From Fonsecaea monophora (lineage: Eukaryota > Ascomycota > Eurotiomycetes > Chaetothyriales > Herpotrichiellaceae): 64,000 nt of DNA. Position 1 is the first letter of the stretch. The number at the start of each line of letters is the position of its first letter. The stretch is from assembly GCF_001642475.1 (NCBI RefSeq), contig NW_019173932.1:372001-436000 (forward strand), given 5' to 3'. The position numbers and the translations under genes were made by a program. The notes beneath the pieces were generated by a model, which saw only the letters and a list, made by a program, of their open reading frames with translations, ran no database searches and was not told the DNA's origin. This document shows positions 21,871 to 32,811 of this stretch, in pieces.

Positions 21871-22304
21871 AAAATAGATCAGGCATTTGAAATAATGAGG
21901 CATGGGAAATGAGGGTAAAAAAGGATAGATCTATTATTTCTTTCTTCGGTGATATGTTATTTCACCAGCCCTACGTACAGCCTCTTCTCGGTCCTATACC
22001 GAACTGGAATGCTAACTACCTAGGTGGCCCTAGTAGCTCTCCGACGGAAAACCTATCGCCCGTCCTCCCGTTCTGATTAGCCCCTCGCCGCTTTGCTCAC
22101 CTTCGGCTCTCGGCTGTCATACCGGGAAACCCAGGGGCTGCCAGCATTAAAAGCGGCAACAAAATCAGCCAAGACCAGGCAGTTATATTTAGTCAACTAT
22201 CACACCTGAACTCCATCGCCGCTCACTGAGAGGTATTTCACGTGATTAATACTAGCTAGACGTGGTAAGTTTAGCTCAAAGTCTGCCTTACTCTACTCTG
22301 CACA
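21871..22304. other. Intergenic region
   Basis: VPS52 3' end and the upstream region of the kinase-like gene. No further feature seen. Confidence 0.5.
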
Positions 22305-23088
22305 ATGAAGGATCTGCCCTTCGATCCCTCCACTCTCAGAAGGGAAAAATTACGAGGCGTCGGCGTTGGACTCTCTTCCGAGGTCGTGCATATCGCGGGG
22401 ACGAATATTGTCGCCAAAATTCCCGCCCCACAGGATCTCGAGGATCAAAAGGTCGAGAAAAGGATATATGAGCGTCTTCAGGGGCATCCAAATATTCTCC
22501 GCTATCTGGGTCAAAGCCCTCCAGCATGCACGCTATTACGCAATGCCCTGTTATTTGAATACCATCGTCATGGCACTCTGATAGATTGCTTGGACAAGAT
22601 TGTTCCTGGACGAAGTCGGTTCGTCAATGTCACTCCCTCTCATGCTCGAAACACTGACAGATCTTAGTTGGCCCTCTCAAGCCGTATCAGCTGTGGCATA
22701 TATTCATTCTAAAGGCGTTGTGCATGGGGATATTGGTCTTCATAACTTCCTCCTTCATGACGACGGTAGACTCATTTTGTGCGACTTCGCAGGCTCCGGT
22801 CTAGATGAGTTACCTCCTAACGTGAGCGCCGGCGTACGATATCTCAACCCATTATTTGACTCGGACTATCCCTCAGAAAGAGATGACGTTTTTGCACTAG
22901 GCACCGTGCTTTACGAACTTGACCGTGGAGAACGGCTCTTTGAGGGGAAAAGCGAGCGGGAGATCAGACAATGTCTACGGAACAAGCAGTTTCCTGACCT
23001 ATCTCTGGTGTCCTCACCATTGAGGCAAGTGATTGAGAAATGTTGGACAGTCCCCGATTACAAAGCTGGCAACGCTGGATTGAGCTAG
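22305..23088 (+). CDS. Small divergent protein kinase domain protein
   Basis: Two exons, 22305-22618 and 22668-23088, giving 244 aa, essentially one compact kinase domain. A glycine-rich stretch (GVGVGLSSEV) precedes the likely ATP lysine in NIVAKIPAP. The catalytic loop is HGDIGLHNFLL: the Asp and Asn are kept, the usual Lys is Gly. The magnesium loop reads CDFAGS in place of DFG. The lobe ends with DDVFALGTVLYEL. The intron donor GTTCGT is weak, but it joins PGRSR to WPSQAVSAVAYIHSKG in frame. This is a fungus-type single-domain kinase of unknown partner, possibly with low activity. The domain is short at the C-terminus, and an overlapping frame continues into a 9-bp repeat, so a truncated or misread end is possible. 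Confidence 0.75.
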
Positions 23089-23186
23089 GTAGGTACACCA
23101 CTCTCTCTCTGGGCCGACCCAATTTATCTACAGAGACTCAACCCACATTTATTATCAATTCATGGTTTTCTGGGCTTCTTGGACTT

Positions 23187-23231
23187 GCTGTTGGTGCTGT
23201 TGGTGCTGTTGGTGCTGTTGGTGCTGTTGGT
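23187..23231. repeat. 9-bp tandem repeat, five perfect copies
   Basis: Unit GCTGTTGGT repeated exactly five times, starting about 100 bases after the kinase stop codon. As the length is a multiple of three it stays open in one plus frame as (Ala-Val-Gly)n, which looks hydrophobic but is not supported as coding. Confidence 0.95.
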
Positions 23232-24400
23232 GCAGTTCTCGTTTTCACATTGGCATAATAACATTGAGGGGTGATGTTGCAGAAAATAGTAGGGGGTGTT
23301 ACAAATGGTCCTGTTAATTGTCTCATTATTCCCCTTTCCCATATAGCTGTTGCGTCAGATTTGGGGCAGAGAAATTTGGTATAGGGTAAAGGAATGATGG
23401 AATTGGCTCAGGACGACTATGCGGAATCCTGACCTCCTGTTCACTGTATAATTTGGCAGTGGAATAGACTCAGGACGTCCAGGACACCATTCCTACTGAA
23501 GGACTTACTCCGTAGTCTAATTTACGGTGTCTCGACGTGGTTGCAACTCGCCATGAGCCCGTTTGGCGCCGACAAGACTGAGAAAGTCTGTGGCTACTAA
23601 TACGGTTGGCCTTATGGGAGATTGAATAGATGAGTTCGAGTCATAAATCTAGGCACAGGAATAGTTGTGGGAGCAGGAAACCCCATTGTACAAATGACAT
23701 CCTTTTGACAGTCGAGGATCACAGAATAGGTGAAGCCAGGCACTGGAGAAGACATGCACAAGCGATGACCAGCATTATTCCAACTCTACACCAAATTATC
23801 GCCAAAATCTCTTGAGCCAATGCTGAACAAGAGGTAGCTGTCTTCTATCTGCAGGGGCCCCCTCAAGCTAATCATTTGTTCACACCCTTACCTTTTCCAG
23901 AATATGCTGATGTCCCAGATGTGGACGCTCTTTTGGAGGATGTATCATAGGATAAAAATAGTGCATCCTGGTGTGTTGCCGAGTCTATAGTAATTTTAGC
24001 ATTGGATTTCTGAAATAAATCGAGGAGAATGCAGATTCCTCACCGGGGTAGAGGCGTAAGGATTCACAGGCGGGACAACGTCCTGGTCTGGACGTTGATC
24101 CTATTGAGGCTTCCCATTTGGTAACCTTGCTGTAGATCAAATCTCCATACGGCTGTGATGCAGTTTTTTCATTCTTGCAATCTAGTTTTTGGATGATACT
24201 CTCGCTCATCGATGGTTGTGGTGTAGTAATAACCCGTGTATTATAGTAGATATGTGGAGTCGTATCTTTGAGAGTGCACCTTCTATAGACGAAGGGCGAC
24301 GAGAGTAACACACATTCTGAGGAATTTCGGTTGGCGGCGTTCAGACGATGCAGGTGCCAGACATGGAATTCGACATGTAAGTTGGATAACTTGATTGAAT

Positions 24401-24425
24401 TGATTGATTGATTGATTGATTGATT
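24401..24425. repeat. (TGAT)n microsatellite
   Basis: Six perfect TGAT units. It lies inside an open minus-strand frame with Asn-Gln-Ser-Ile repeats that I regard as spurious. Confidence 0.95.
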
Positions 24426-25029
24426 AGGCAAGGAAATCTATCTAGTGCGCCTACGACTTTGTTATGTACCGCGGAGGAAATTATTCGGCTAACCTACCCG
24501 ATAGGGTTAGGGTAACACCCCCCTACACTAGGCACTTAGAGAAGCCTAAATTAGTCCTATTATAGCCTATATCCCTCGATATCGTTTATAGCTATGCGCT
24601 AGTACCGGCTACCCGCAGTCTGATCTATCTGAGACAAGAAATAAACGGACATCACACCATAGTAAAGACCAGTGGTGGAAAAGAGTATCACTAATGAAGT
24701 ATAGTATCCGCTCGGGTTGTAGAGGTGTGTTTATCAAAATGGCCACAGTGTGGCAGGGTCAACTCCTCACATGGCCACCGCTTTCCGGAGTAGTATCACA
24801 CTTTCTTGTTGAGCGGATGGTTGGGGGCCCGATTTGTTTACTCAGGGAGCGCTCGTGAGCGCTCAGTGATGCTCAGCCTACGCTCAGTTAAAGCTCGGGT
24901 CAAAGCAGCCTTCGCTCACCCTCTAGGATCAAACCGTAAATGGCAATTAGGATTTTCGGCTCTCGAGTAATAGAGGTATCAAAGTCGGAGTGAAGTCTAG
25001 AGGTATCTTGTCCAAAGACGGGTGTAAAA

Positions 25030-25852
25030 ATGAGCCCGATCCCTGTGCGCAGGCTCATCGAGAAGAACATATTTCCTACCAGGACGGGAGACGGGAGGAG
25101 AAACAGGAGCAAATGCCTGCCCCAGACTCTGTCGAGAGTCGAGAATGAGTCCCCGCCAGTCTTGGCTCTCGTCCTGGTGTATGGCAATAGCAGAGCCTCA
25201 TCTCATCAGGCAGGTGTGGCAACTGGCACCTACCAACACAGCCTCCACCTCCCTTTCTCATCGTTAGAAAAGCCTTTCACTCAGCGAGACACTGATTCAC
25301 AAGTGAACCTTCTCAACTCGACTATTCTCCAGTGTGAGGACTTATTCCAGTGCTTCAGAGCATGGATGTTGGGGGACCACCTCGAAACTTCTCACCCGGA
25401 TGCGCCCATGTCACAGGGTGATATCCCTTCACAGTTGAACTGCGACGCTATGGGAGATATCGAAGACCACGATGTGCTCAACTGCGGCCTTCTCATGTCA
25501 AAGACTCCAGCCAAATCAAAAGCTGCGGAACTCAACCTCCGGCTTCTCAAAAAGCTGTACAAAGCATATGAAAGCAACCCTGAGGTAAATTTGCAGCTAC
25601 TAATTCCCGAAAACTTACTCCGATTGACTGCAAGCGAGAATGATGGAAGATTCGCAAGCACAGCCTTTGCCTGATTTGGAACAGGATATACATGGTCGGT
25701 CGCATAATGAAGATGTCAATGACATTCGTTCATTGTTGAAACCCAACTGTCAAGTGGAGGTCATGTATCCATTGTCACCTGCGGTAAAAGACCTAATCGA
25801 CCCCCGTCCTCACAATTTGTGGGGGAAATGTCCTGTTCGAGGATGTTACTAA
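25030..25852 (+). other. Open frames, possible gene relic
   Basis: A 214-codon frame (25030-25674) overlaps a second frame ending in a TAA at 25850-25852. The later part (KSKAAELNLRLLKKLYKAY) is helix-like and has fairly normal codon use, but no family is recognised and no consensus intron joins the two frames convincingly. It could be an orphan gene with an unseen intron, or a decayed regulator. Confidence 0.25.
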
Positions 25853-28405
25853 GATGTTGGCGGCAAGCGAAATTATTTACCGAGTACAGTGGCTCTATTC
25901 CTGGCTTAAGGGTGGTCTTTCGATGCAGCCCGAATGCGGTGGTGAAGGTGCCCTAGGATAGCGAGGACTAGACCGAGTAACACTATGCTCCAGTTTCTCG
26001 ATGAGAAGGCTCCCAATTTGGCGGCTTCAAAGCCTCTAGGCATTCTACGGATTGATCGACTATCCTTGATTTTTACATCCTACGTTCCTAGTGGTGGCTC
26101 CTCGATTATGTGGTAGGTTGGCTTCTTGAATGATTGACATTTGGACATGCGGAATCCCTTCGACTATCACAAACACAGTAGAGGTGTGAGCGAGAACAGC
26201 AGAAAGCTACAAGACCCGAGGTTGGGACCAGACAATCGAACTGGGCCGAGAGCATGTAGGACTCATGTCGGCGTTCGATCTGATCGGGACTGTAACATCA
26301 AAGTGCCCGCAGCGGTCGTGGCGACCCAGTGCGAAGGCTGCCGGAGAGTTTTCCAATACGAGTAACCAGGCTTCTAGAAGCATGGATGGCAATAGGTGAG
26401 GATGTACGAGTAATAGTGTTTGGCGCTCCGGGCAGGGAAGAGGATGGTTGGTCGACACTGTCTTGCCAGCTGTTCTGTGGTTAGGTCAGTATTCGTACGT
26501 GGAGAGAATGCAGTCAACGACGAGAAGACCTCGATTGGGAAATACTACGGGGTCAGAGATACACCGTCGCGTCTGCACCACCTCGTGAAACCTCTTGCAC
26601 TCGTGACCCGTGACCCGTGATCACTAGTCGATGAAACCAATGCAACTCCCCTCGTCGGCGTCCTGTGGCGTGTCCTTCCAGAAGCCCTTCGAAGTGAACT
26701 ACCAATTCAAGATCAAGACGTCGGACGCGGGGACCGGATTGGGCGACAAGAGCCGCCCCCTGTCCCCCTGCTAGGCGAAGATCTGCTTGGAGTGTCCGAA
26801 AAGTGGTGAATCGCCTTCGTCGCGACGGTGTTGGACAGGCAAAAGATTGTGTAATTTGAAATTAGCATGGTGACATCCAGGGCCAGTCACATGGCAATGC
26901 TGGCCAGCTCGAGAGAATCCTGCAGCCCGCCTTGGTGTGTTTGCTCTGAAACGAGTACCCTACTCCGTACGAGAGAACTCGTGCCCGTCAATGGGAACTT
27001 GGTGGTTTGTTCCAGGTTTCTGCTGTGGTTGGCTGCGTGGGGTGAGTTCAGAAGTGATTGCAGCAGTCGATCTCAGATAGCTAGGCGCCGAGAAGGGCAG
27101 GGCCTGAGACAGGGAGGGAAGGCTCTTGGGCCTTTTGCTTGCTTATTGCTTGTCATGCTTGCCATGCTTGCCATGCTTGCTTCTTCTTGGTGATGCCCCG
27201 AGGCGTCCCCTTGATTGGTCGTTCCAGGCTGCTCGTTGGTGCTTGGGGTTCTCTGCCACCTGCCACCTGCCAGCTGGATGCCCCTGTACGAGTAGAAGGG
27301 AGCGCTACTCTACCCCACATTACGCTACACCAAGCGGAGACTGAGCGAGGATTCATAGGCTCTACGCCTCAAAGTGTCTTCCCCCTTCACCGCACCGTTC
27401 ACATTCACGGTGCCTTTGCATTGTCCAACAGTCCAACAGCTTGGGCGCCCCCCCAAAAAACTGCCTTGCCGCATGTCTACCTACGCCTTGTTGAGCGATC
27501 ATCCCCCAGCCATATCACAGTGGCGTCCAGTGGTGACACTGTCAGCTACGAGTAATGATGTCGTGTGAGATGTTGTTGTCTACAAGGCTCAATTTGAACT
27601 GTAAATGGAGGGCCATGAATAGGAGAGCTGTGCTGCAGGTGGAGTCGGAGACTGCGAGTGCCTGGGTCGTTGGCTGCGCTATCACTCGCCACATCCGTTG
27701 ACACCTGCTCAATTGGTTCACAATTTGTTGTCCACTCTTCTGGTTGCCTCTCGCCCGTCTCGTCTTCACTGGCCTCTTCCTGGCCTTACTCGTATCCCAT
27801 CCCAACGGAGATCACACCCTACGAGTACCTACGCCTCCACAATCCTCCGTTTGCTCTGACCGGAACCCCCTCCTCCCAGGGTCCCCTGTCCGACTCTGTC
27901 GCCTTCCTCTTCCATTCACCTGCGGTCGAGACTCGAACATCCTCGAGCTACTGTACCCCGTACTCATCCTCATAGCTGACCACTATTGCACCATTGTTCT
28001 TGTGTGCAAGCACAGGCCACGGTCCTCGCCGCCCCCATTTCAGTTCGCCTGGCCCGGGTGGGTCGTAACGTCGCAGTCTGGCACCTAGACACAAAACCTC
28101 GACAGTTCGTATCTCGTTGTCATTCGGCGCGGGCGATCATGTCAGAGCTGTCGATGGGCTCAATGCAGCCAGGGTAATCTGCCACTGCCCCAGGCATCAC
28201 CGTCCAAGCCTGGTCCACACAGACTTGTTGTCCTACAAATACCTCTCCAACTTACCATGGCCCTACGGGCCTCCTTGTTCCTCCCATCCCGAGGCCTCTG
28301 GCGCAGTTGCTCGTCCCCTGCTCGAATCCAAAAGGATTGTCGAGCTCTGTTAACCTGTAAACTAGTCAGCACTCGACATCTCCAATAGCTTCACCCAGAC
28401 TCAAC
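25853..28405. other. Gene-poor region upstream of the permease
   Basis: 2.5 kb with no recognisable gene. A TACGAGTA-like or TACTCCGTAC motif recurs (about 26408, 26961, 27282, 27549 and 27823). A short GC-biased segment at about 26630-26820 is open in two overlapping frames but has no recognisable product. The last part should be the permease promoter. Confidence 0.4.
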
Positions 28406-30176
28406 ATGGAGAAAACGGCCGACTTCCATCTCAACTCTGGTTCCGACTCTCCAGATAACGTTCCAATTGACTACAATGAGATCAACAAGATTGAGGTAAG
28501 TTTATACCGTGAAGGCGGCAAAGCAAAAGCCGGACCAAGGTCGCTGACATCTTGTTCTTTCATAGGCCCGACGGGGTTCCAAGGTCAACGAAGCCACCGA
28601 TGTCTTTGGCGACGTCGCCACCGCCGAGGAATATGGCTATGTCTCACGAGGACTGAAATCTCGTCACATCCAGTTCATTGCTCTTGGTGGCACTATCGGC
28701 ACTGGTCTATTCTTGGGAATTGGCCGTGCTTTCCTCCAAGCCGGTCCGCTGTCGGTCCTCCTGGGCTATACCTTCACTGGTCTGGCTGTCTTCGCCATGA
28801 TGATGTCTCTGGGTGAGATGGCCACGTGGCTTCCGCTTCCTGGTGCCATTCCACAATTCTGCGCCCGTTATGTCGATGATGCCATGGGGTTTGCTGTTGG
28901 CTGGAACAATTGGTATTCTTGCGCCATCACACTTTGCGCCGAAATCTCAGCAGCATCGAGCGTCATCCAGTTCTGGCCCGGCGCTCGAGACGTCAACGTG
29001 GCAGCCTGGATCTCCATCGTCATAGTGCTGGTTCTAGCGCTCAACATTTTCGCGGTCGCCATTTACGGTGAAGCCGAGTTCATTTTCGCTTCCATTAAGA
29101 TCATCACCATCATTGGCCTGCTCATCCTCGCCCTCATCATTGATGTTGGTGGAGTTCCAGGGCAGCAACGTCTCGGGTTCCAGTACTGGAATAACCCTGG
29201 GGCTATGAAAGCGTACATCGCCTCCGGTAGCACTGGTCGTTTTCTGGGTCTATGGTCCACTCTCGTCAACGCCGCTTTCTCATATGGAGGCGTCGAAATG
29301 GTGGCCGTCGCGGCTGGCGAGGCTGAGGATCCGCGCCGAAATATCCCCAAGGCTGTCCGCCGAGTATTCTGGCGTATCTTGTTCTTTTACGTCTTGGGCT
29401 CATTGGCGATCGGCGTATTGGTCCCGTACAACGATCCCAATCTCTTGAACGCACGTGAAAATGGCGCGCCTGGTGCTGCTCAGTCTCCATGGGTTCTTGC
29501 CATCAATCGGGCCGGAATCGACGCTCTTCCCTCCATCATCAACGCTGTCATCTTGACATCTGCCTCCTCGTCGGCCAACGCTTTCTTGTACACGGGCTCT
29601 CGATACCTGTATGGGATTGCGCAAATCCGCCAGGCACCCCGATTCCTGCTCAAGTGTACCAAGACTGGTGTCCCTGTGTGGTGTGTGCTGATCACCTGGT
29701 CCATCTCTCTCCTGACGTACATGTCTTGCTCTTCCGGGTCGAATACCGTCTTCACCTGGTTCCAGAACTTGACCACAATCTCCACGCTCTTCACCTGGGT
29801 CAGCATCTGCATTGCGTACATTCGCTTTTACCATGCGTGCCATGCGCAGGGCATCGACCGCGACCAGTTGCCGTTCAAGTCTCCGTGGCAACCATACCTC
29901 GGCTACATCTCGGCCATCTTCTTTGGGCTGATCATTTTTTTCAATGGGTTCGACTCGATTGCAGGAACGTGGGACTACCAGGCCTTCATCACCGATTACA
30001 TCGGAGTGCCCATCTATTTCGGGCTCTACCTTTTCTGGAGAATCTTCAAGCGCACACACTTCCGCAATGCGGCCGAAGCCGATCTGCACACGGGTAAAGC
30101 TGCGTTGGACGCCATAGTGTGGCCCGAGCGGAAGCCGAGAAACATTGTGGAGAGGATCTGGTTCTGGATCGCATGA
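28406..30176 (+). CDS. Amino acid permease, fungal YAT/APC family
   Basis: Two exons, 28406-28495 and 28566-30176, giving 566 aa. Splicing (GTAAGT...CATAG) joins a 30-residue acidic N-terminus to the rest. The cytosolic lead-in YGYVSRGLKSRHIQFIALGG and the TM1 motif GTIGTGLFLGIGRAF are diagnostic for yeast-type amino acid transporters (Gap1, Put4, Dip5 and relatives). About twelve hydrophobic segments follow, with the TM3 region SLGEMATWLPLPGAIPQFCA, the FSYGGVEMVAVAAGEAEDPR block and a C-terminal cytosolic tail. It is a proton-coupled uptake system of the plasma membrane. Which amino acids it carries cannot be read from sequence alone. Confidence 0.94.
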
Positions 30177-31590
30177 AAGAGGGGAGTTTTGTTCCCTAGG
30201 CTGTTTCCTGTTCGACAAGTGACACACCATACCCTGCAAGCGCTCATGTCATTGTTTGCTGTTCGGAGGTTAGAAGTACCAGGCAGCTCGTGGACGAGCT
30301 ATGATAATATCATCGGAACCCTTTCTCAGTGGGGGAGATGTGTTCCGAGTAGATGTAAGGAGAGGAAGAGGTGCAGTGTAGTGCAGTGCGGTATCCAAGT
30401 ACTGGTGAAAGAATTCCGAGATGTTGATATGACGTGGGCAGCACGGTAGCGCCCTTTGACATGTGCATAGCATTGACCACTGAGAAGCATATTCGGTCCT
30501 CGGTCCTGTTCGAATACCGAGCACGAGTTCTCCGTACGACATACTCCGTACAGGACCTGCAGGAAAGAAGATATCTCGAAGCACCGAGTACTCGGTAGAG
30601 TGATGGGACTCGCAATTAATAGGAGACCTCCTACCTACCATGCTGGTACAGGAGGTACTCGCTCGCTCGGCACGAGGTACGAGGTACGGGGTACACGTCC
30701 CTTTCCTTCGAGTGGAGTAGAGTGGGACATAATACTTGGGTCAGTAATGCTGTACAAGTGATAATAATTACGAGTACAAAATATTGCCGGATTGGGTATT
30801 GGGGCATTGGGTAATAAATACCAGGTCATCGAATACGCCTCGCGCTTCGCGCCTCGCGCCTGAAATTGGGTAGGACTATTTCACTACTAGTACCTCGCAA
30901 GTACGTACCCACCGTCATCGGTCAGACAGTCTATCGATCGGTCTATCAGTCAGTCTATCGATGGGTTGGCCAGTCGGTCGGTCGGTCGGGTTGGGTTGGG
31001 GTAGTTTGGGTTGAGGGTGATTGGTTGATTGAATCCAGCTTGGAGGGAGGGGGGGAGGGAGGCTAGGCAACCTCGACAAGAAAAGGTCACTCGCAGAGAG
31101 ATGGAGGAGAAGATAGATAGAGAGAGAAAGGAGAGGAAAAGACCATCCATCCATTTCCCGCCCCGCCTGGCCCAACAAGGTCCAGTTGAGAAGAATCATC
31201 CATCCTCGTACGCGGGTATTATAGGGATAGGAGTTCGCAAAAGCCCTAAAAGGTCGACTGTCTAGTTTCCATTCTACATACTCGGTACACACTTTGTTCG
31301 TTGCAAATCTCGTTCAAACACACCCCCAGTCCTCCCTGAATCATGTCTCCCAAACTCCTGCGCTATGTGGATTGTGGACCACAAAATCAATTCTTCCTTC
31401 CTGCCCCAGTTCAAGTGCTCACTGCTCACAGCCCAGTGCTCGCTTTTTTTTTTCTTTTTTTCAGGGTCGTTCTAATGTATGCTCACTAATGATCTTCATG
31501 GTGGCCTGTACCCGTTGTGGTTGTGGTTGCCTGCCAGTCTAACCCCAAGACAAACTATACAAAAAAACCCCTCCCCCGATAGCAGCAGCA
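30177..31590. other. Convergent intergenic region with simple repeats
   Basis: 1.4 kb between two converging stop codons. It contains imperfect GATCGGTCTATC and GTCGGTCGG tandem motifs at about 30935-30995, recurring ACTCCGTAC motifs near 30530-30550, and a T-rich tract at about 31443-31463. No gene is supported. Confidence 0.5.
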
Positions 31591-32811
31591 TCAATTCAAG
31601 GTGCCGCCGACCAGTGAAATCACCACCATTGCCGTAATAACCAATAGCGATGAGCTCGGTATCGCCTCTCGCCCCCGTCCCCCGACTGCCGCGTTCGAAC
31701 TCGTCACCGTGCCAACTTTGACTTGGGTGTCCACAAAGCCGCTCCCACAGCTCTTGTCCACCTGGTTTGCGCACGGCAAGTACGTCTTGGCCAGGGGCTG
31801 CACCGCGTTCGTCGCATACCCAGCAAAGATCTCCATGGTCTTCTTGAGACATTGGCTACAACTGGGTCGCGCCGTTTCTGGCATCGACAGCCCCACAGCC
31901 GTGTAGTACGGATAGAAATCGGCCGGGTTGGATGCGTTAGTGATGGCTTCGCTGAAACAGTAACCTCCCGTACTCTGGTCCTTCAGACATGTTGCGCGAT
32001 AGACCGGCTCGTAGGCGAGGAATCCCGCATAGGCTTGCGAGACGAGGGGGTTCTGCCGCTTGTAGTCTTCGCCGCAGTTTGCGTGGTCGATCAACTGTGA
32101 CGCCAGATTGCTCAGCAAGGGCGAGCAGATCGCCAAAGGCGCATTGCACGCTGCATCCAGAGTCTGCGTAAGGAGTGTGACCGATCGTTGGGCTCGGAAG
32201 AATGAATTGGAATTCTGCAGGAGGAGGGACACAGGCACGCAGGACTGAAACGTCGAGTTATTGAGGAAGCTGCTGAAAAAATCGGGACAGGCCGAGCTGG
32301 TGAAGTTGCTGCCTACAGAGGTATCAAAGGGCGTTGGTAACGGTGTAGTGACAACTGTAACGCTGGGTGTGGCCAACGTCGAAGCGCTTGATGAGGACAC
32401 AGAAGTCTTGGTTTCTGTGCTGTTAACCGATGTCTGGTCGGCCGACGAGGTGGTGGTCGGCTCCGGAGACGAAGATGAGGAGGAAGATGAAGATGGAGAT
32501 AAAGATGTCGAGACAGAGGTAGGTTCGGCCAATGTTGTCGGCACCACACTATCCTCGGCTTGTCTCCTTTCCAGTTGAACGTTCCTGCGAGGGGGCTCTC
32601 GACGGTCCATGTGTATTTCCCCCCGGATAGCTAGCTCTTGGTAGAAATTGGATTCATAGATTTGTGCGTCCAATTCCATTACTTGTGCACAGCTTGGTGT
32701 CGCAATGATGATCAGGGCGATCATTAACGAGAGTATTGTTGTCGTAGAGGTTGCGTATTTGGGGGAATGCCATCGTCTCCGCTGTCTTAGCTGGCTATAA
32801 TGAGATGACAT
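31591..32811 (-). CDS. Secreted Cys-rich protein, DUF7729-like, probably GPI-anchored
   Basis: A single exon of 406 aa from the ATG at 32811. An N-terminal hydrophobic segment (SLMIALIIIATPSCA) acts as signal peptide or anchor. It is followed by a Ser/Thr-rich linker with a Ser run and then a cysteine-rich domain, with cysteines in SACPDFFSSF, FQSCVP, AACNAPLAICSP, HANCGEDY, ATCLKDQSTGGYC, PSCSQC and LPCANQVDKSCG. The C-terminus is a hydrophobic tail (LLVITAMVVISLVGG) ending at the stop, as in GPI-anchored proteins. This order matches the fungal DUF7729 wall/membrane proteins, whose function is unknown. The frame is open 63 codons upstream, but the chosen ATG sits just before the signal. Confidence 0.8.
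   Translation of the reverse strand: MSSHYSQLRQRRRWHSPKYATSTTTILSLMIALIIIATPSCAQVMELDAQIYESNFYQELAIRGEIHMDRREPPRRNVQLERRQAEDSVVPTTLAEPTSVSTSLSPSSSSSSSSSPEPTTTSSADQTSVNSTETKTSVSSSSASTLATPSVTVVTTPLPTPFDTSVGSNFTSSACPDFFSSFLNNSTFQSCVPVSLLLQNSNSFFRAQRSVTLLTQTLDAACNAPLAICSPLLSNLASQLIDHANCGEDYKRQNPLVSQAYAGFLAYEPVYRATCLKDQSTGGYCFSEAITNASNPADFYPYYTAVGLSMPETARPSCSQCLKKTMEIFAGYATNAVQPLAKTYLPCANQVDKSCGSGFVDTQVKVGTVTSSNAAVGGRGREAIPSSSLLVITAMVVISLVGGTLN

Larger units (their letters stand above)
23089..25029. other. Gene-poor region, left part
   Basis: No gene supported. It contains a 9-bp tandem repeat, a TGAT microsatellite and, at about 24520-24600, a TA-rich stretch with many TpA steps that could be a mutated (RIP-like) relic. 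An inverted pair CTAACC / GGTTAG lies at about 24490-24510. No terminal repeats or transposase pieces could be recognised. Confidence 0.4.

Noticed and set aside
23985..24431. 148-codon minus-strand frame
   Set aside because: The N-terminus is the translated TGAT microsatellite and the rest shows no motif or intron context.
24497..24512. GGGTTAGGG, telomere-like
   Set aside because: Only about one and a half repeat units; not an interstitial telomere array.
24459..24690. Possible solo LTR beginning TGTTA
   Set aside because: No matching CA-ended terminus, target-site duplication or primer-binding site could be found.
26630..26820. GC-biased segment open in two overlapping plus frames
   Set aside because: It is under 65 codons in either frame, with no recognisable family and no flanking splice sites that build a gene.
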